Below are positions 13,732 through 26,000 of a stretch of DNA of 64,000 nucleotides, in pieces. The notes under the pieces were generated by a model, which did not search any database, was not told the origin of the DNA, and saw only the letters and a list, made by a program, of their open reading frames with translations. Position 1 is the stretch's first letter. Each line of letters opens with the position of its first letter. This DNA is from Pseudocercospora fijiensis CIRAD86 (lineage: Eukaryota > Ascomycota > Dothideomycetes > Mycosphaerellales > Mycosphaerellaceae), in the NCBI RefSeq assembly GCF_000340215.1, contig NW_006921534.1, forward strand, positions 1,421,053 through 1,485,052, read 5' to 3'. The translations under genes and the position numbers were made by a program.

Positions 13732-14235
13732 CCTAAGGTATCGAGATCCTAGCTTTACTCGAGCCTAGTTATATACTAATTACGTATAGCCTCTTTAGCC
13801 CTAAAATACGGCTTAAGAATTACGCTATCCCGGGAGTTAGTAATAGAAAGCTTATACTTCTAAGAATCGGGCTATATAAGGTAACGAAGGTTATAAGCAC
13901 CGGATTAGCCTACTAGATTAACCTACTAAAGACTTAGAAGATATATCCGGTAGTCTCGATTATAGAGCTCGAGCTATATCCTAATACCGATAATCTATAT
14001 AAGTAGGCAACGAGGCAATCTTTAAGAATATAGGTCGAATAGAGAGACGCCCTACCGGAAATAGAAGCGCTATAAGATCGACGAGTTTAACGAGTCGGTC
14101 GGTATAAGAAGGAGGTTATAAAGTATCTAGTTAGATAGAGGAACGTAGGAGCCGGAGCGGACGAGTAGGTACGAATAGAGGGCATTCTACTAACGATAGT
14201 AAAGGCCTACGATCGTCGCTACCGCTAGGTATAGT
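13732..14235 (+). pseudogene. Ty3/gypsy integrase C-terminus with chromodomain-like region
   Basis: One plus-strand frame, broken only by TAA/TAG, reads through the end of a gypsy integrase. A segment like KVTKVISTGLAY and KIYPVVSIIELELY matches the GPF/Y-type tail. It is followed by a chromodomain-like block (DRRV, then KYLVR-stop-RN, then DE-stop, where Trp codons became TAG) ending near AYDRRYR at about 14,230. The orientation is opposite to the gypsy relic at 7,197-10,500, so this is a different copy. The 5-prime part is interrupted by the 2.8-kb repeat. Confidence 0.75.
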
Positions 14236-14677
14236 AACGAAGTATTATAGGATAGACTTATTATATATACTTTTCCTCTAGTAATAGTATCGCGCAACTT
14301 CTACGTAGTTTGCTTTACTTCCGTAATAGATAGGAGCGCGTACGTACGCGTACTAAGCTTACTTCTATTTACGATATAACTTTACTATAATAATAATATC
14401 CTCTTAAATAGCTTTACCTTATATATTAAGGTCGATACGAGAGCTTATATATAGTAAGGATCTTCGCTATTATTTCTAGTAGCGTAAGATAATATAGTAA
14501 CGCGCTACTAAGTAGGAGACACTATAGAGCGGTACTAACTAGCGCGATATAGCGCTACCTAACGATCTCGTCGTATAGGCCGCCGAGGCTAACGCTAGCG
14601 CTAACGAGAGCGCTACTACTAATATTAACGAAAACGCCTAGGCTAACGATACTATCGACGCTAACGAGGGCGCTAAC
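14236..14677. other. RIP-mutated sequence 3-prime of gypsy relic
   Basis: The only structure seen is a short repetitive patch (about 14,583-14,677) of GCTAACG-like units that would read as Glu-Ala-Asn-rich on the plus strand. It may be the upstream part of the relic frame continuing at 15,960, since the TIR element between them looks like an insertion. The frames do not join simply. Confidence 0.35.
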
Positions 14678-15267
14678 GTTACGAAAACTTTTTTACCGAT
14701 CCTATCGATCCTATCGATCCTAGCGATCGCGAGCGATCCTAAGCGATCCTAAGCTCTCCTAGAACGATAAAGGCAACTTATAAAACTTAGACTTTTGCCT
14801 AATACTATACTAAAAATAGAACATTTTTGTTATATATTACTAAGCCGTAAACCTTCTAGATAAAAAGATATAAAGGAAAGAGAATCGCTTTTTAGACATT
14901 TTACTTCTAATTTATCTTTTTTTCTAGTAGGTTTATAGCTTAGTAATATAGTAGAAAGGTACTCTATTTTTAGTATATTATTAGAAAAAAACATAAAATT
15001 TATAGATTTTCTACGAAACTAAAGCTAGGGAAAAGAAATAAGCAATATAGTATTTTAGCTTTTTCTAAGTTATACTTTACTGCTTTTAGAAATCTAAAAA
15101 GTAGAACTTAAAGTTCTACCTACTAATAAGAGTGTTATAAATTTTCAAGTCTTAATACCTAGTATTTATCCTAGAATCTAGAAAGGATCTCGACGTTTCG
15201 AGTATACTCTTTTCGATGTCTACTATTGGACCAGCTAGTAGCTGCCTTTTCCTGGAGTGCTTTTTTT

Positions 15268-15521
15268 NNNNNNNNNNNNNNNNNNNNNNNNNNNNNNNNN
15301 NNNNNNNNNNNNNNNNNNNNNNNNNNNNNNNNNNNNNNNNNNNNNNNNNNNNNNNNNNNNNNNNNNNNNNNNNNNNNNNNNNNNNNNNNNNNNNNNNNNN
15401 NNNNNNNNNNNNNNNNNNNNNNNNNNNNNNNNNNNNNNNNNNNNNNNNNNNNNNNNNNNNNNNNNNNNNNNNNNNNNNNNNNNNNNNNNNNNNNNNNNNN
15501 NNNNNNNNNNNNNNNNNNNNN
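15268..15521. other. Assembly gap (254 N)
   Basis: There is an unbroken run of N. Frames crossing it are meaningless. The bases just left of it (15,217-15,267) are not RIP-like. Confidence 1.
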
Positions 15522-15767
15522 CTTCTTTTGATAGTTCTCTTATTAAGCGTCGGCTTTTAAAAGAAACCTTAACGAAATATCGGCTACATTTAACGAAACC
15601 TTAACGAAAAAAAATTATTTATAAAAAAAACCTACTAAACCGCTAAATTTCACTTATAATAATACGTAATACCTCGAAATACCTCGTAGTAGTAGTAGTA
15701 CTATAGTCGCCGGTCGGGCTCTAACTTACGGCTACTTACCCCGCGTCCTTTACGTTCCTAGGCCTCG

Positions 15768-15794
15768 AATTTCGGGACGGCCCGTCCCGAAATT
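15768..15794. repeat. 13-bp perfect palindrome with 1-nt spacer
   Basis: AATTTCGGGACGG is followed, after one C, by its exact reverse complement. It lies inside the TIR element, about 160 bases from the right terminus. It could form a small hairpin; function unknown. Confidence 0.8.
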
Positions 15795-15959
15795 TACGAT
15801 CCTAAGGATCCTATCGATAGGATCGCTTAGGATCGCGACCCCGCGATCCTATCTAATAAGATCTTTAACGTACGATCCTAAGGATCCTAAGGATTCTAAG
15901 TAATTCTAAGCGATCCTATCGATAGAATCCTCGCGATCGGAAAAAAAGTTTTTATAACG

Positions 15960-17350
15960 AAGCTAACTAACGAAGACCTATCTAACGACGATAGTTATAA
16001 TAGCGTATTTAACGACCTTCCGGACCTCGATAATTATCGCTATTATACGATCCCTAATTTTCTTAGTAAGGATTTCAAGCCTTTTATAGGCTAGTAATCT
16101 ACCGAAGAAGGCGACGTAAATATGATAATAGAATAGAGAATCGCTAGATTCCGAACCTAAGTAGCTATAGTAACGGAGCCGGTCTTAGATAACGAGGGTA
16201 GAGCGCTAGTTCTATCGTTTACGCCGATTAATACTAATAAGATAACGCTATCTAAGACTAGCAACGATAGACTATCTAAGACTAGTAACGATAGATAAAA
16301 GAGAAAGAAAAATAAGGGTAAAGGCCGACTTATCGAAAAGAGTAATAATAGCGATACTAGCCCTATAGACGATACGGCTCCTTAGCTAACTAAGAAGACT
16401 AAGAGGAATAAGAATATAGGTAATATAACCTCTCGGCTAACTAAGAAGGCTAAGAAGGCAACGCCTATTATACTAAGTACTATACTAACGGCTACTCTAA
16501 CGACGTCGTCGGATAAGAAGAGGGCGTAGGCTAGAGCTTAGACGGCTTAGCCTACTAAGGATCGGACTCCGAGAGTAGACTTAATAAAGTTAACGACTAA
16601 GGAGAGAAATACTTATAATAAGATATTTAGGAAGCGAAGAGACCTTATACGAGATCTCGAGGTAAATATACTCTATCTAGCTTCTAGCGAAATACTTAAT
16701 ATAGACCTAATTATAGTAAAGAATATAGTCGACGATAGTACTAAGCGTAATCCTAAAAAGGTTAAGAACTCTACGAAGAAGCTATAGTCTAAGAGCAACT
16801 AGCCGTTATAAGAAATTATCTAACGCTAGTTTAGAGCCTATTACGGCCGTAAGGTAGTATAAGTTACTTTTATAAGGCGATAGTATAAGGCGAGATAGCT
16901 AGTTAACCGCGACCGAGAGCTAGAGCCCTTAGATATCTTAGAAAACTTCGATAGGATCGATAATACTACTAGGGCAACGGGTAAAGCTAGTTAGGCAGAC
17001 TATAAGGACGCGAACCCGCCTAAGTAGACTAACGAAGGTTCCTTAGTAGTAATAGTAAAGGCTACTTAACCGATAGACGACCTAGGCGCTAAATTCGAAC
17101 TAGATAGCTAAGTAACCGATAGGGTTATACTCTACCGAGATATAGGAGTATAGACCGACCTAACTAACCTGCTTTTAGAGAAATATACTAACTAGTATAT
17201 AGCTACTACTAAAAAGAAGAGACGACAAGCAGAGGTTTAAGTCTAGTTAGATCTTAAGAAAGCAATAACAGAAGAAGAGGTTAAGAAAAAATAGGCGGAC
17301 TTCGTAGAGAAATAGGCTAAGGCTATAGTAGTACTTAAGAAGTAAAGCCT
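15960..17350 (+). pseudogene. Long collinear RIP-degraded frame, Lys-rich unknown protein
   Basis: One frame (codons starting at 15,960) runs about 460 codons with every interruption being TAA or TAG and no TGA. The product would be hydrophilic: an acidic N-terminal part, a duplicated SKTSNDR motif near 16,251-16,295, a Lys-rich middle with repeated LTKK units (16,380-16,460), and a coiled-coil-like charged C-terminus (17,200-17,345). No family was recognised. Its left end coincides with the right end of the TIR element, suggesting that element inserted into it. It is probably an accessory protein of a transposon; this is inference. Confidence 0.5.
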
Positions 17351-17488
17351 AAGTAATATATTAATATATTACGCCTAAGTAGTAGATAGCCTACTAGATA
17401 ACGAGTATCTAGGTAAAATTAACCTAAGTAATATATTACGCCTAAGTAGTAGACGGCCTACTAGATAATATATATCTAGGCAAAATTA
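17348..17488. repeat. Tandem duplication of about 70 bp
   Basis: Two copies of a unit starting CCTAAGTAATATATTA and ending in CTAGGYAAAATTA lie head to tail (17,348-17,420 and 17,423-17,488), just after the relic frame. The second copy lacks one short internal repeat. Confidence 0.75.
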
Positions 17489-20028
17489 GAGTAATAGTAC
17501 GAGCCTAAGGGCGTACCTTTTTCTTTTATTTAGAGTAGACTATTATAGAAAGGGGAAGGAGCAGCTAAGACGGCTCGGCTAACTAATAGAGGAACGGTTA
17601 CCTTTATAATTAACCTTTATACTCTATATAACTATCTAACTTAATAACTTTATAACACTAGGACAACGTTACGTTACCTACTTCCCGTCGATCCTTCTAT
17701 ACTAAGAATCACGACTAGCAACCTAGACAGGCTGTTAGTTACGCTTATCGGGCATGCTTACAATTATCTCTAGAAGCTTCTAATGCTATTCCTGCTTACA
17801 TAACTCGACACTAATAAGTTTAGACTATTATTATCTCCGCTAAATCTCTACTAATGCACGACATTGATCTCTCTAATATAAGTACTACACCCCCCGACAG
17901 TAGGAGCTAGTTAGTATGTCGGAAATGGTCTCTGCTATATAGCCGCTATTGCTATAAACGCCTGCGTAGCGACAGCGCCTACAAGGTACTCTATACCTAT
18001 TATTACTATTATAGCTAGATAAGCGGCAAATTCGTCTTCTACAGCTTCATCCCGCTACCTCTTAATAGGAAAACATCGAGTGCTCGCTCGTAACTACGGA
18101 TTTGACCTCTACACCGATATATGAGGCACTTTCATATATATAGGGCAGCACCTAAAATCCTAGACTCGTACTCTTAGGGCAGTGTCGCTTCTACGTAATA
18201 CGAAACCTCTTTTAAGCGCTCCGAAACCTAAGGCTCCGGGTTAAGCCTCGTACGCTCCGGATTGATGCTATCTATATTAATTAGCAAGATATAGAAAAGC
18301 GAGGCGAACAAGTCTAGCAGATAACGGACATCTATCGTCAAGCGTCAAAAGTGCTAGTCTAGTTTGACTTAAAAAGGTAACACTACCTATGCGAGCGATT
18401 GTAGTAATAAGATAATTCGTAGGTTTAAGGTTACAGCCCTTAGTCTAGTCGGCAAAGTATACTCTGTACCGTACCGGATTAACTTATATACAACTTAAGG
18501 CGCCCTCGGACTTGCATTTAGGTAGGAAGATTAGAACAGCTATAAGCGCCTTAGGGTAGATTGCCTAGGCTACCTCCCTTAGTATTATAGGAATCTAATA
18601 GCATTCTCTAGAGCCTATATATATCGGAGTAATAGTAGATACTCTGTTATCCCTATATTTTTATAGGTTTAAACGTATAGCCCTACTTAGAATCGACGGT
18701 CCTTGTTTAGTAATTAGCACTTAAGCGTATACACACTTTATAGGATCTGTATTACTATAGCTATAACTGCATCTGTCGTCGTCGCTATTATATTATATAT
18801 TAGGAACTAGTCCCCCGAAAATTTGCAGATACGCTACTTAACCTATCTTCTTATAGACTATAGAGAATCGCGAAGTATAGGGCAGAAGGATAATGTTTTC
18901 GGCTATAATCTACGCCGATTCGAGGCGTAGGCTTCCTTCGATAATCTTATTAAGACTTAGAAGGAACAGGTTTAAAATGTAGCTTTCTTACTCTTATCTC
19001 CCGCGCTACGATCGTCCTATTACTATAGTACGGCTTAGCGACTTTTAAGGATTCTAGTCCGCGCAAATACAACCGTTTTCCCTATAATAAGCTTACGCCT
19101 CCTTTAAGAGAGTCTAAAGTCGAGATAGCCGTATACCTAGAGTGCTAAGGTCCGCGTAGAATAGGGCAGACGGAGCCTTTGCTAGACCGTAGACTATACC
19201 CGTTCGGGACGTAGCTTCATTCCGGCAACTAGTAAGAAAAACAAGTCCTCGTAGCCCTAGAAGAAATTTTTATATACTACGTAGGAGACGACAATCTCGC
19301 GTTCTACTCGGCTCTATACGTCCTAGCCCTTGCATTTGCGGAAGCTAGACATCCTCTATATGCCGCCCTTCGAGCGTCTATAGCTACCGCTAGGAGCAAT
19401 AGACGACTACGCCGACTTCCGCTATACCCGCCCCTCTCGACCGTAGAAGGTAAAGCGTAACGGTTTTGCTATAAGCCGTATAGGGCTAACGCGAGAGGGC
19501 TTTAGTAATAAGTATACGTTAGCGCTTTAATAGGACCGGGTAGGTACCTGCGACTCCAATTACTAACCTATAAACCCTACTAATAGGAAGACCCTAGCGC
19601 GTATAGATAAGCGCCTTATAGATACTATCTAGAAAGGTTGTCCTAAACTGCTACTAGTCCGCAGCGCTTAGGAGATATCTGCTAAATATAAATATCTTAA
19701 CAAGGCTGCTAAAGAAACGTTAAAGCTACTTGCCTATAATAGTGCTATCGAAAGACATAGCCTATCCTGTTCTAAACTTCCCTATCGAGCAGTCTTATCT
19801 TAAGATACAAAGAAGTGCCCCTAAGCTAGTTAAGTACTTAGGATCTGTCGCGCTTGCACTACCTCTATTTAGGCGCTTCGTAGTTAAATTCGTATATATA
19901 TGCTACTCGTAACTTCTATTTCTATACTATACTATATTAGGTTTAGCGCTATTCGAGATCTTATTCTAGCGAAGCGCCTAAAGCTAAACCGTTGCTAGCG
20001 GGCATAGGTTACGTTACTACTACTATAC
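17489..20028. other. Partly RIP-mutated DNA, no recognisable gene
   Basis: CA and TG pairs are commoner here (for example 17,860-18,150) than in the flanks, so this segment was mutated less or inserted later. A 60-codon open stretch at 19,730-19,912 (plus) is preceded by stops and shows no motif I know. Collinear stretches can be read but no family could be named. Confidence 0.4.
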
Positions 20029-20247
20029 TAGTGTTTATATAGCTCGAAGAGCTATAAGTAAAGGACGAAGTGCTATAAGTAAAGGCCGAAGAGCTATAAG
20101 TAAAGGCTAAGGCGACGAGCGGGGTAGGGTAGGCTAGATTGTAGAAGATTCTACGGCGGCTGTAGCCGTGCCGCGCTAGGTAATAAGGCGGAAATCGTTA
20201 TAAATCGCGCTTTATAAATCGCGCGCCTTTCTAATAACAACTTCTTC
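20029..20247 (-). repeat. About 215-bp repeat, inverted copy of 45,431-45,640
   Basis: The reverse complement matches 45,431-45,640 over almost the whole length. It includes internal GAGCTATAAGTAAAGG units (three here, two in the other copy) and the GCGCGCGATTT segment. In the other copy the repeat borders the minisatellite array. Confidence 0.8.
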
Positions 20248-20261
20248 TACTTACTACTACT

Positions 20262-20290
20262 TCTACTACTACTACTACTACTACTACTAC
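20262..20290. repeat. (CTA)n microsatellite
   Basis: Roughly ten CTA triplets directly follow the 215-bp repeat. Confidence 0.8.
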
Positions 20291-23099
20291 GACTCGTTGC
20301 TACTCCCTTTCTATCTTTACTAAGCTAGATACTATACCTACCCCCTATACTAGCCCCTATAGAAACCCCGAGCAAGATCTCGAGCGCTACCGGTAAGTTT
20401 AACATTGTCGCTAAACCTTTATAACTGCGTCGCTAATAGTGTTAGTCGCTTAAGTATTTAAGGGTAAGGAAGTAATCGATCTCGCTAGTACGTCGTCTAA
20501 CGAGTCTTCCCCTCGCTCTACGAAGCGAGTTCTATCTAAGAAGACCGGCTCTAAGAGGGTCGCGACTCTAGTAAGTCTCGTTTATAAATATATATTGCTA
20601 GATATACTAACCCTTAAAGCTCGTCGTAGGCGAAGTCTTCGTACGTTTCGTTAGCGGCGTAGTACGCCGCCTTACTTTTAACTATACTATCGTCCTTTAA
20701 GAGGGCGCTAAGACTATCGAGTACTAGTAGTCGCTAGGTACCTCTACTATTAACGCGCAGTCGTACGCTACTCTCCTAGGATTAGACTTTACCTAGGACT
20801 TCGGCGCTAGCTCTCCTTTCGTCTAGATAGGACCTAGGAATCGATTTGCTATAGGAATCTATATCGCCGCTACTCGGAAGAACGCGATAATCTAAGAATA
20901 GTATGCTAATTAAGAAGTTAAAAGTTAGAAAAAGCGAGAGGAAATAAGATAAGATATACTATCTACGCTATAGGGCGCGGACCGATATATATACTCTACG
21001 GAGGTTAGTTAGCCCTCCGTAAAAAATAAAATCTATAAAGTAACTTATAATCTTCTCCTTCCTATTTTTATCTCGTCTGCCCGTATAATAGATATATACT
21101 AGGCCTATAATATCGGTTAGCGAAGCTAGCAATATTTAATCTCGCGTTTCTTAGTACGTTACCGCCGTTGTTGCTATTCGCATTATAGTCGGTTTGAAAT
21201 ATATACCTAATCTAGTTAAGTCCGCTCTACTACCGCGACGACTTCTATACGAGCTCGCTTACTATCTGTTTTCCGTATATAACCGCTTGCAATCTCGCTA
21301 ACACTCTCGTAATATATATCTCGAATATACTACGTCGGAAATATAGGAGAATTAGAATGCAATAATTCCGCTAGAAACTCGAAGAGTTACTAGAGCTATA
21401 CTTCGCTTATACTTCTCCTAAGATCTTCCGCTTTCTAAGACACTTCCGGGGTAAAGTCGTATTCCTACTAGTAGCTAGTATCCTTAGTAGAGATAGTCTC
21501 TTAATATTCTAGGGTGCCCTCTTCCTATTCGTACTCCGTAGATAGAGGTCGAGTATTCGATTTCGAAGCCCGCCCGCTATCTTCGAATTCTAGTAATGCT
21601 ACTCTCTTCCGGTTATAGTTTATATAGCTAGTATAGCTCCTAGGATCTCCTCTATAAGCGTAATTACTATATAGTAGCTTTAGCGCTAGGTTATAGGAAT
21701 AACGGTACCCTTCGAAATAACTACGGTTAGATTCGTAAGTTCTATATTTCGAAGGAAAGGGACAGTTTAGTATAGCGCAACTTCTAGCGTCTATACCGAG
21801 GATATAGACTAGCGCCGCTCGCCTCGCTCTCTTATTAGTACCCTTCTACGTTACGCCTTCTCCTAGTATACGTATATAGCCCTCTCGAAATACTAGATCT
21901 CGCCCTTTACCGCTTACGATTTTCTTTGCTAACGCGTAGTCCGTAGTTCTAGTTTCCTAAATTTTACCTTTTTAATATGCTTCTACTACTGCTTATACGA
22001 ACTATTGCGCGTAATCCTTTCCTACTTTAGGTATAATATTAAGGCTCGATATTGTATTAGCGCTAGGAATATAGTAGAGAACCCGAAGAGAAAGGAGGAT
22101 AACTAAGAGAACTGCCGGGAACTTAGCTTATATAGATAGGGGATAGGCGGCTAAATAACAAGGTTCTCGGTACCGCGGAGAAGTAGTAATACGCTAACCG
22201 TATTTAGGTAGCTAAACTCTATACCTAAAGAGAAAAAAATACTAGTACGGATAGAGAAGTTTTATATATATATATTATAGAGAATAACTACTAATCGTAG
22301 CCTAAAAGTCTTCTATATCGAAGTCGAGATCTACGTCTTAAAGTATACTAAGGATCTTAGCTTCTTGTTTATATACGACAACCGGAGCCTTTACCTTAGC
22401 AATATCGCCTAGCCTTAGAGTACGAAGTAGCGTTAGAGCGTATAGTATCGAGGTCGGAGTAGAGACTTAAGTACGGGATATAGGCTTCGAGAGTAATACG
22501 GGTTGTCCGGGTAGTCGCTTCCTAGAGAACGAAGGACCTAGAATAGGCGTAGTATTCTTAGAAATCTATTAGATTATACGCGCCGCAGATACGGAACGAG
22601 GTATCGGTATAGGTACTAGCGTAGGTAGTGTCGACGAGGCCTTAGTTAGATCTACCTACGCAATCTCCTTCGCCACGATCGCAAATGTACGTCCGGTATC
22701 AAGGCAAACCCACTCGGATGGGCCAGAATGAATCAATCGCAACGGAGTCGTCTAGTTAGTATCTAGGAAGTTCTACGAATAACGGTCGGCGCGAAGTTTT
22801 CGCTAGTACTATAGTTAGCGCAGTTTCTCGCTAGCTTAGCTATCGTCCGACTCTAGTATCGACTAACGTCCTATCTTCGTCGTTACCTAGTACGAATGCC
22901 CTAGGACCCCTTTCTACCCTACGCGGAAGGCTGCTATCGCTACCTACTTCGCGGTCTAGACCCGCAAAGTTTCGAGTATACTAGTTAGGCTCGTCTTCGG
23001 GTTCTATAGCGTCTCGAGTAGAACCGGTAGGCGGTTTAGCGATTTCGGGAACGTACGCTCGAGGTACGTAGTTAAGTATACCCTACGGGCGTCGCGGTT
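20291..23099. other. RIP-mutated DNA downstream of Helitron relic
   Basis: No coding motif was recognised on either strand. The segment may contain the 3-prime part of the Helitron, but its terminal hairpin and CTRR end were not located. An unmutated patch lies at about 22,670-22,750 and is listed separately. Confidence 0.4.
22670..22750. other. Short unmutated patch inside RIP-saturated DNA
   Basis: About 80 bases contain many CA and TG pairs (for example CACTCGGATGGGCCAGAATG) while the surrounding kilobases have almost none. No second copy is visible in the window. It looks like a fragment inserted after RIP, or a segment that was single-copy when the rest was mutated. Confidence 0.5.
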
Positions 23100-26000
23100 G
23101 CTACGCTAGTCCGGTAGAGCTAGTAGGTATAGCGTATATCGCTCCGCGTAATAGGACGTTCGAGGTAATACCTATAAACAGATTTCTATCCTTAAAAATA
23201 AAGTCGTAGAGACGCTTAGGCAGATATAATAGAGCTAAGCGAAATACCTTATTTAGGGAGTCGCCGCCTTATATAAAAGTATACTTTCCGTTAATAAGTA
23301 CGCGGAGGTTGTATACGTCCGTAACGCGTAAGAATGCTATAAAGAGTTAGCCGTAGCTAAATACGGGCCGTCGAAGGTCGATGCCGATATATACTAGGGA
23401 TTAACCCTAAGATTTGTTTATCGTTATTACGAAACAAAGTCGAAGCGGAAGTTGATATCGCTTTAGGGTAAACGGCAGGCCTTTATTCGAATGTATCTAG
23501 ATTCGCGGTATCTAGTACACTTCCTAATTATCGTCGTCTAGCAGTTTCCGAACTTTAACCCTAAACTAGAGTGTTTTTATAACGATAACCCGCGTTCCGT
23601 TTACGAGTCCTACGGTCTTATAGATGTTCCGTATAATTATTATTAGTATACCTACCCGGATCCGTAGGTAAGGAATCTAGAGCTCGGTATTCTAGATAGA
23701 TTTTAAAAGGCTTAAGATTTCTAGAGGCTAGTCTTTATCGCTAGGCAACTTCTCTATCTTATCCTCGTAGCGATATTTACGAATTGTACCGTACGGTAGG
23801 TCGTCTACGATACGGTCGTTAATCTCGTAGGCGGTATCGTTCGTTATATAAAGGATAGCTCGAGAACGATAGAATACTAGGTCGTACTTAGCCTTAATAA
23901 TACCCTATCTTAGAAAGACGAAATCGATAAGCTCGCTAAGGTCCTAGACTCTTCCGACGTATATTAGTAGCTTAATAAATCGATCGAACACGTCGTCGTA
24001 TATAATATAGAGGGTCTAGCGGTAGAAGTCGACGTTCCGCGGATTACTATCTACGAGCCGTATATTTTACTAGAGATAGAGTACCTTAATCTTGTTCTAG
24101 ATTAGGAAGGCTTTAAATGTAATCGCTATTACGTCTGCTTCCTTCGAAGACTTCTTATACTCGGGAAGCACTAGAAGAGTCTATACCTAGTCGCCGCCGA
24201 ATACGACGGGGACTCCTACGAAGAATAGTTCGTTACCCTAGCCGTTACTACCTAATTATAACTTGCAAAAGAGTCGATATATAGCTATAATATCGCGACT
24301 ATTCTGCATCGCGGCTTCGTCCTAAATAACTAGATAAGTCTTTCGGATTAGCTTAGCGTCTATTATATCTTATATAATAGGACAGTCCTACCGCCCGGTA
24401 TTATTTAATATTTAAAGGAAGTTTGAATCGGGAGTGCGCTATACGACTACTAGGAAGCAGCTATACGGCGACACCTAAAGACGCGATATATAATACGATA
24501 AGGCTACGTACTCTATAGGTCGCTAGGAGTATACGGTATAGGAACGTCTTCCCGCAGCCTCCTAGACCTTAGATAAAAAAGTGCGCTATTAACGGATTCT
24601 AGTCGATGTCGTTCGTAATGTCGGTAAAGGCTCGCCTTTAACTGTTATTAAGAAGGTAGGCGTTTTATTAAACGTAGAGTTTGTTCCCGTCTTCGTTTCC
24701 TATATCGACTAACGCTTCTTCTTAAGCGATAGCGTCGTTACTACTACGTATCTTCGCCTACGTAGGATTAGGACTCGGTAGTCTATAGCCCGATATCTTA
24801 TATCCGTTAGCAACTAATTCGGTATATAGCTACTACTTACTATAACTTTTAGTAGTAGTATTTATCTCCTTATATCTTCCTATATAGCCTCCGCGCTATA
24901 GTTCGATATATAGATCTTTATATATATCCCTCTATAGAAGACTCTACTATCGCATAGAGTCGGCTCCGGATATCGCATCCGTTAGGATAAGTAGCACGAA
25001 CATAAGACGCAATTATCGGGAGATATATATCTTCTCGGCCTCCCGGAACGTATCTAGCTATTTATCTTCCGATCTTATAAGACCGGATACAATCGCCGCC
25101 GCTCGAAAGCTCTTATATATAGTGCCGCTATATATCCTTAAGTCGCGGAAACATTTAGTATCCCGAACGATATAGAGCAATTTAATTAAGTATAGTATCT
25201 CGCCTTTAAGACGTAGGGGCGGGTTAAAACGCGCGATTGAGTATACTACGCGCCTAGAACGTTTCTTCTACGCTTTGTTATATAGCGTATAGTATTTTAG
25301 AAACTCAAGATATATTAAGCGCCGGCAAGATACGTCGTTATCTAGTAGTAACGCGTTATACCGAAACTACGCGACGAGCGTAGTACGTTATCGTCTATCG
25401 CCGTATAGGTCTGCTATCGTCGCGTTATAGTTAAATACGATATTACCCCTAGGGCGTAGTAGGTAGACGTCTAGTCGAATAACCGCGGGCTATTCTTTAT
25501 AGCGCTTACCTCCTAAGATATTGTATATCGCTATCGTAGGACTAATATATCGTATATTAACGTAGTTAGCGATCTCGTTACTAGGAATCTCGAGGTAGGC
25601 AGTCGCACGGTCGGCGCCCTTATAGACGTACTTATTAATATATTTAATCGCCCGTAATAAGCGGACCTACTCGACGTTAATATAGGCGTTAAACCGCTTT
25701 AGTAGGTATAGATTGTACGGTACGATATAACGATTGTCGAAGAGGAACGCGCGATTCCTCCTCTTATTCTATATCCTCCCGTTACGGCGTCTACGATATT
25801 TCGGAAACGCGATATTAGTTACTACCGTCTTATCCGAGAACTCTATAGAGAATCCCTTAGAATACGTTCCTTCGGAGTGTCGAGGTAACTATATATACGG
25901 GACGTATAGAAAGCCCGCGCTATAAGGTCTATAATATATATATTCCTTAACTAAGTTCGTTACGCTACTATCCGGGTCCTCGGCTAGGCTCGGAAGCTTA

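Larger units (their letters stand above)
14678..15958. mobile_element. Non-autonomous DNA transposon with TIRs and subterminal GATCCTA boxes
   Basis: The left end GTTACGAAAACTTTTTTACC (14,678) is the near-perfect inverse of the right end GGAAAAAAAGTTTTTATAAC (finishing at 15,958). Both ends carry clusters of GATCCTA/TAGGATC boxes (14,697-14,760; 15,796-15,942). Nine bases outside each end, GGCGCTAAC and GAAGCTAAC, agree at 7 of 9 positions, suggesting a 9-bp target duplication as in Mutator-like elements. The body is AT-rich and has no transposase frame. A 254-base gap lies inside. A truncated inverted copy is at 6,660-7,193. Classification is inference. Confidence 0.65.

Noticed and set aside
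15216..15604. Open frames spanning the N run
   Set aside because: They are created by translating unknown bases in the assembly gap.
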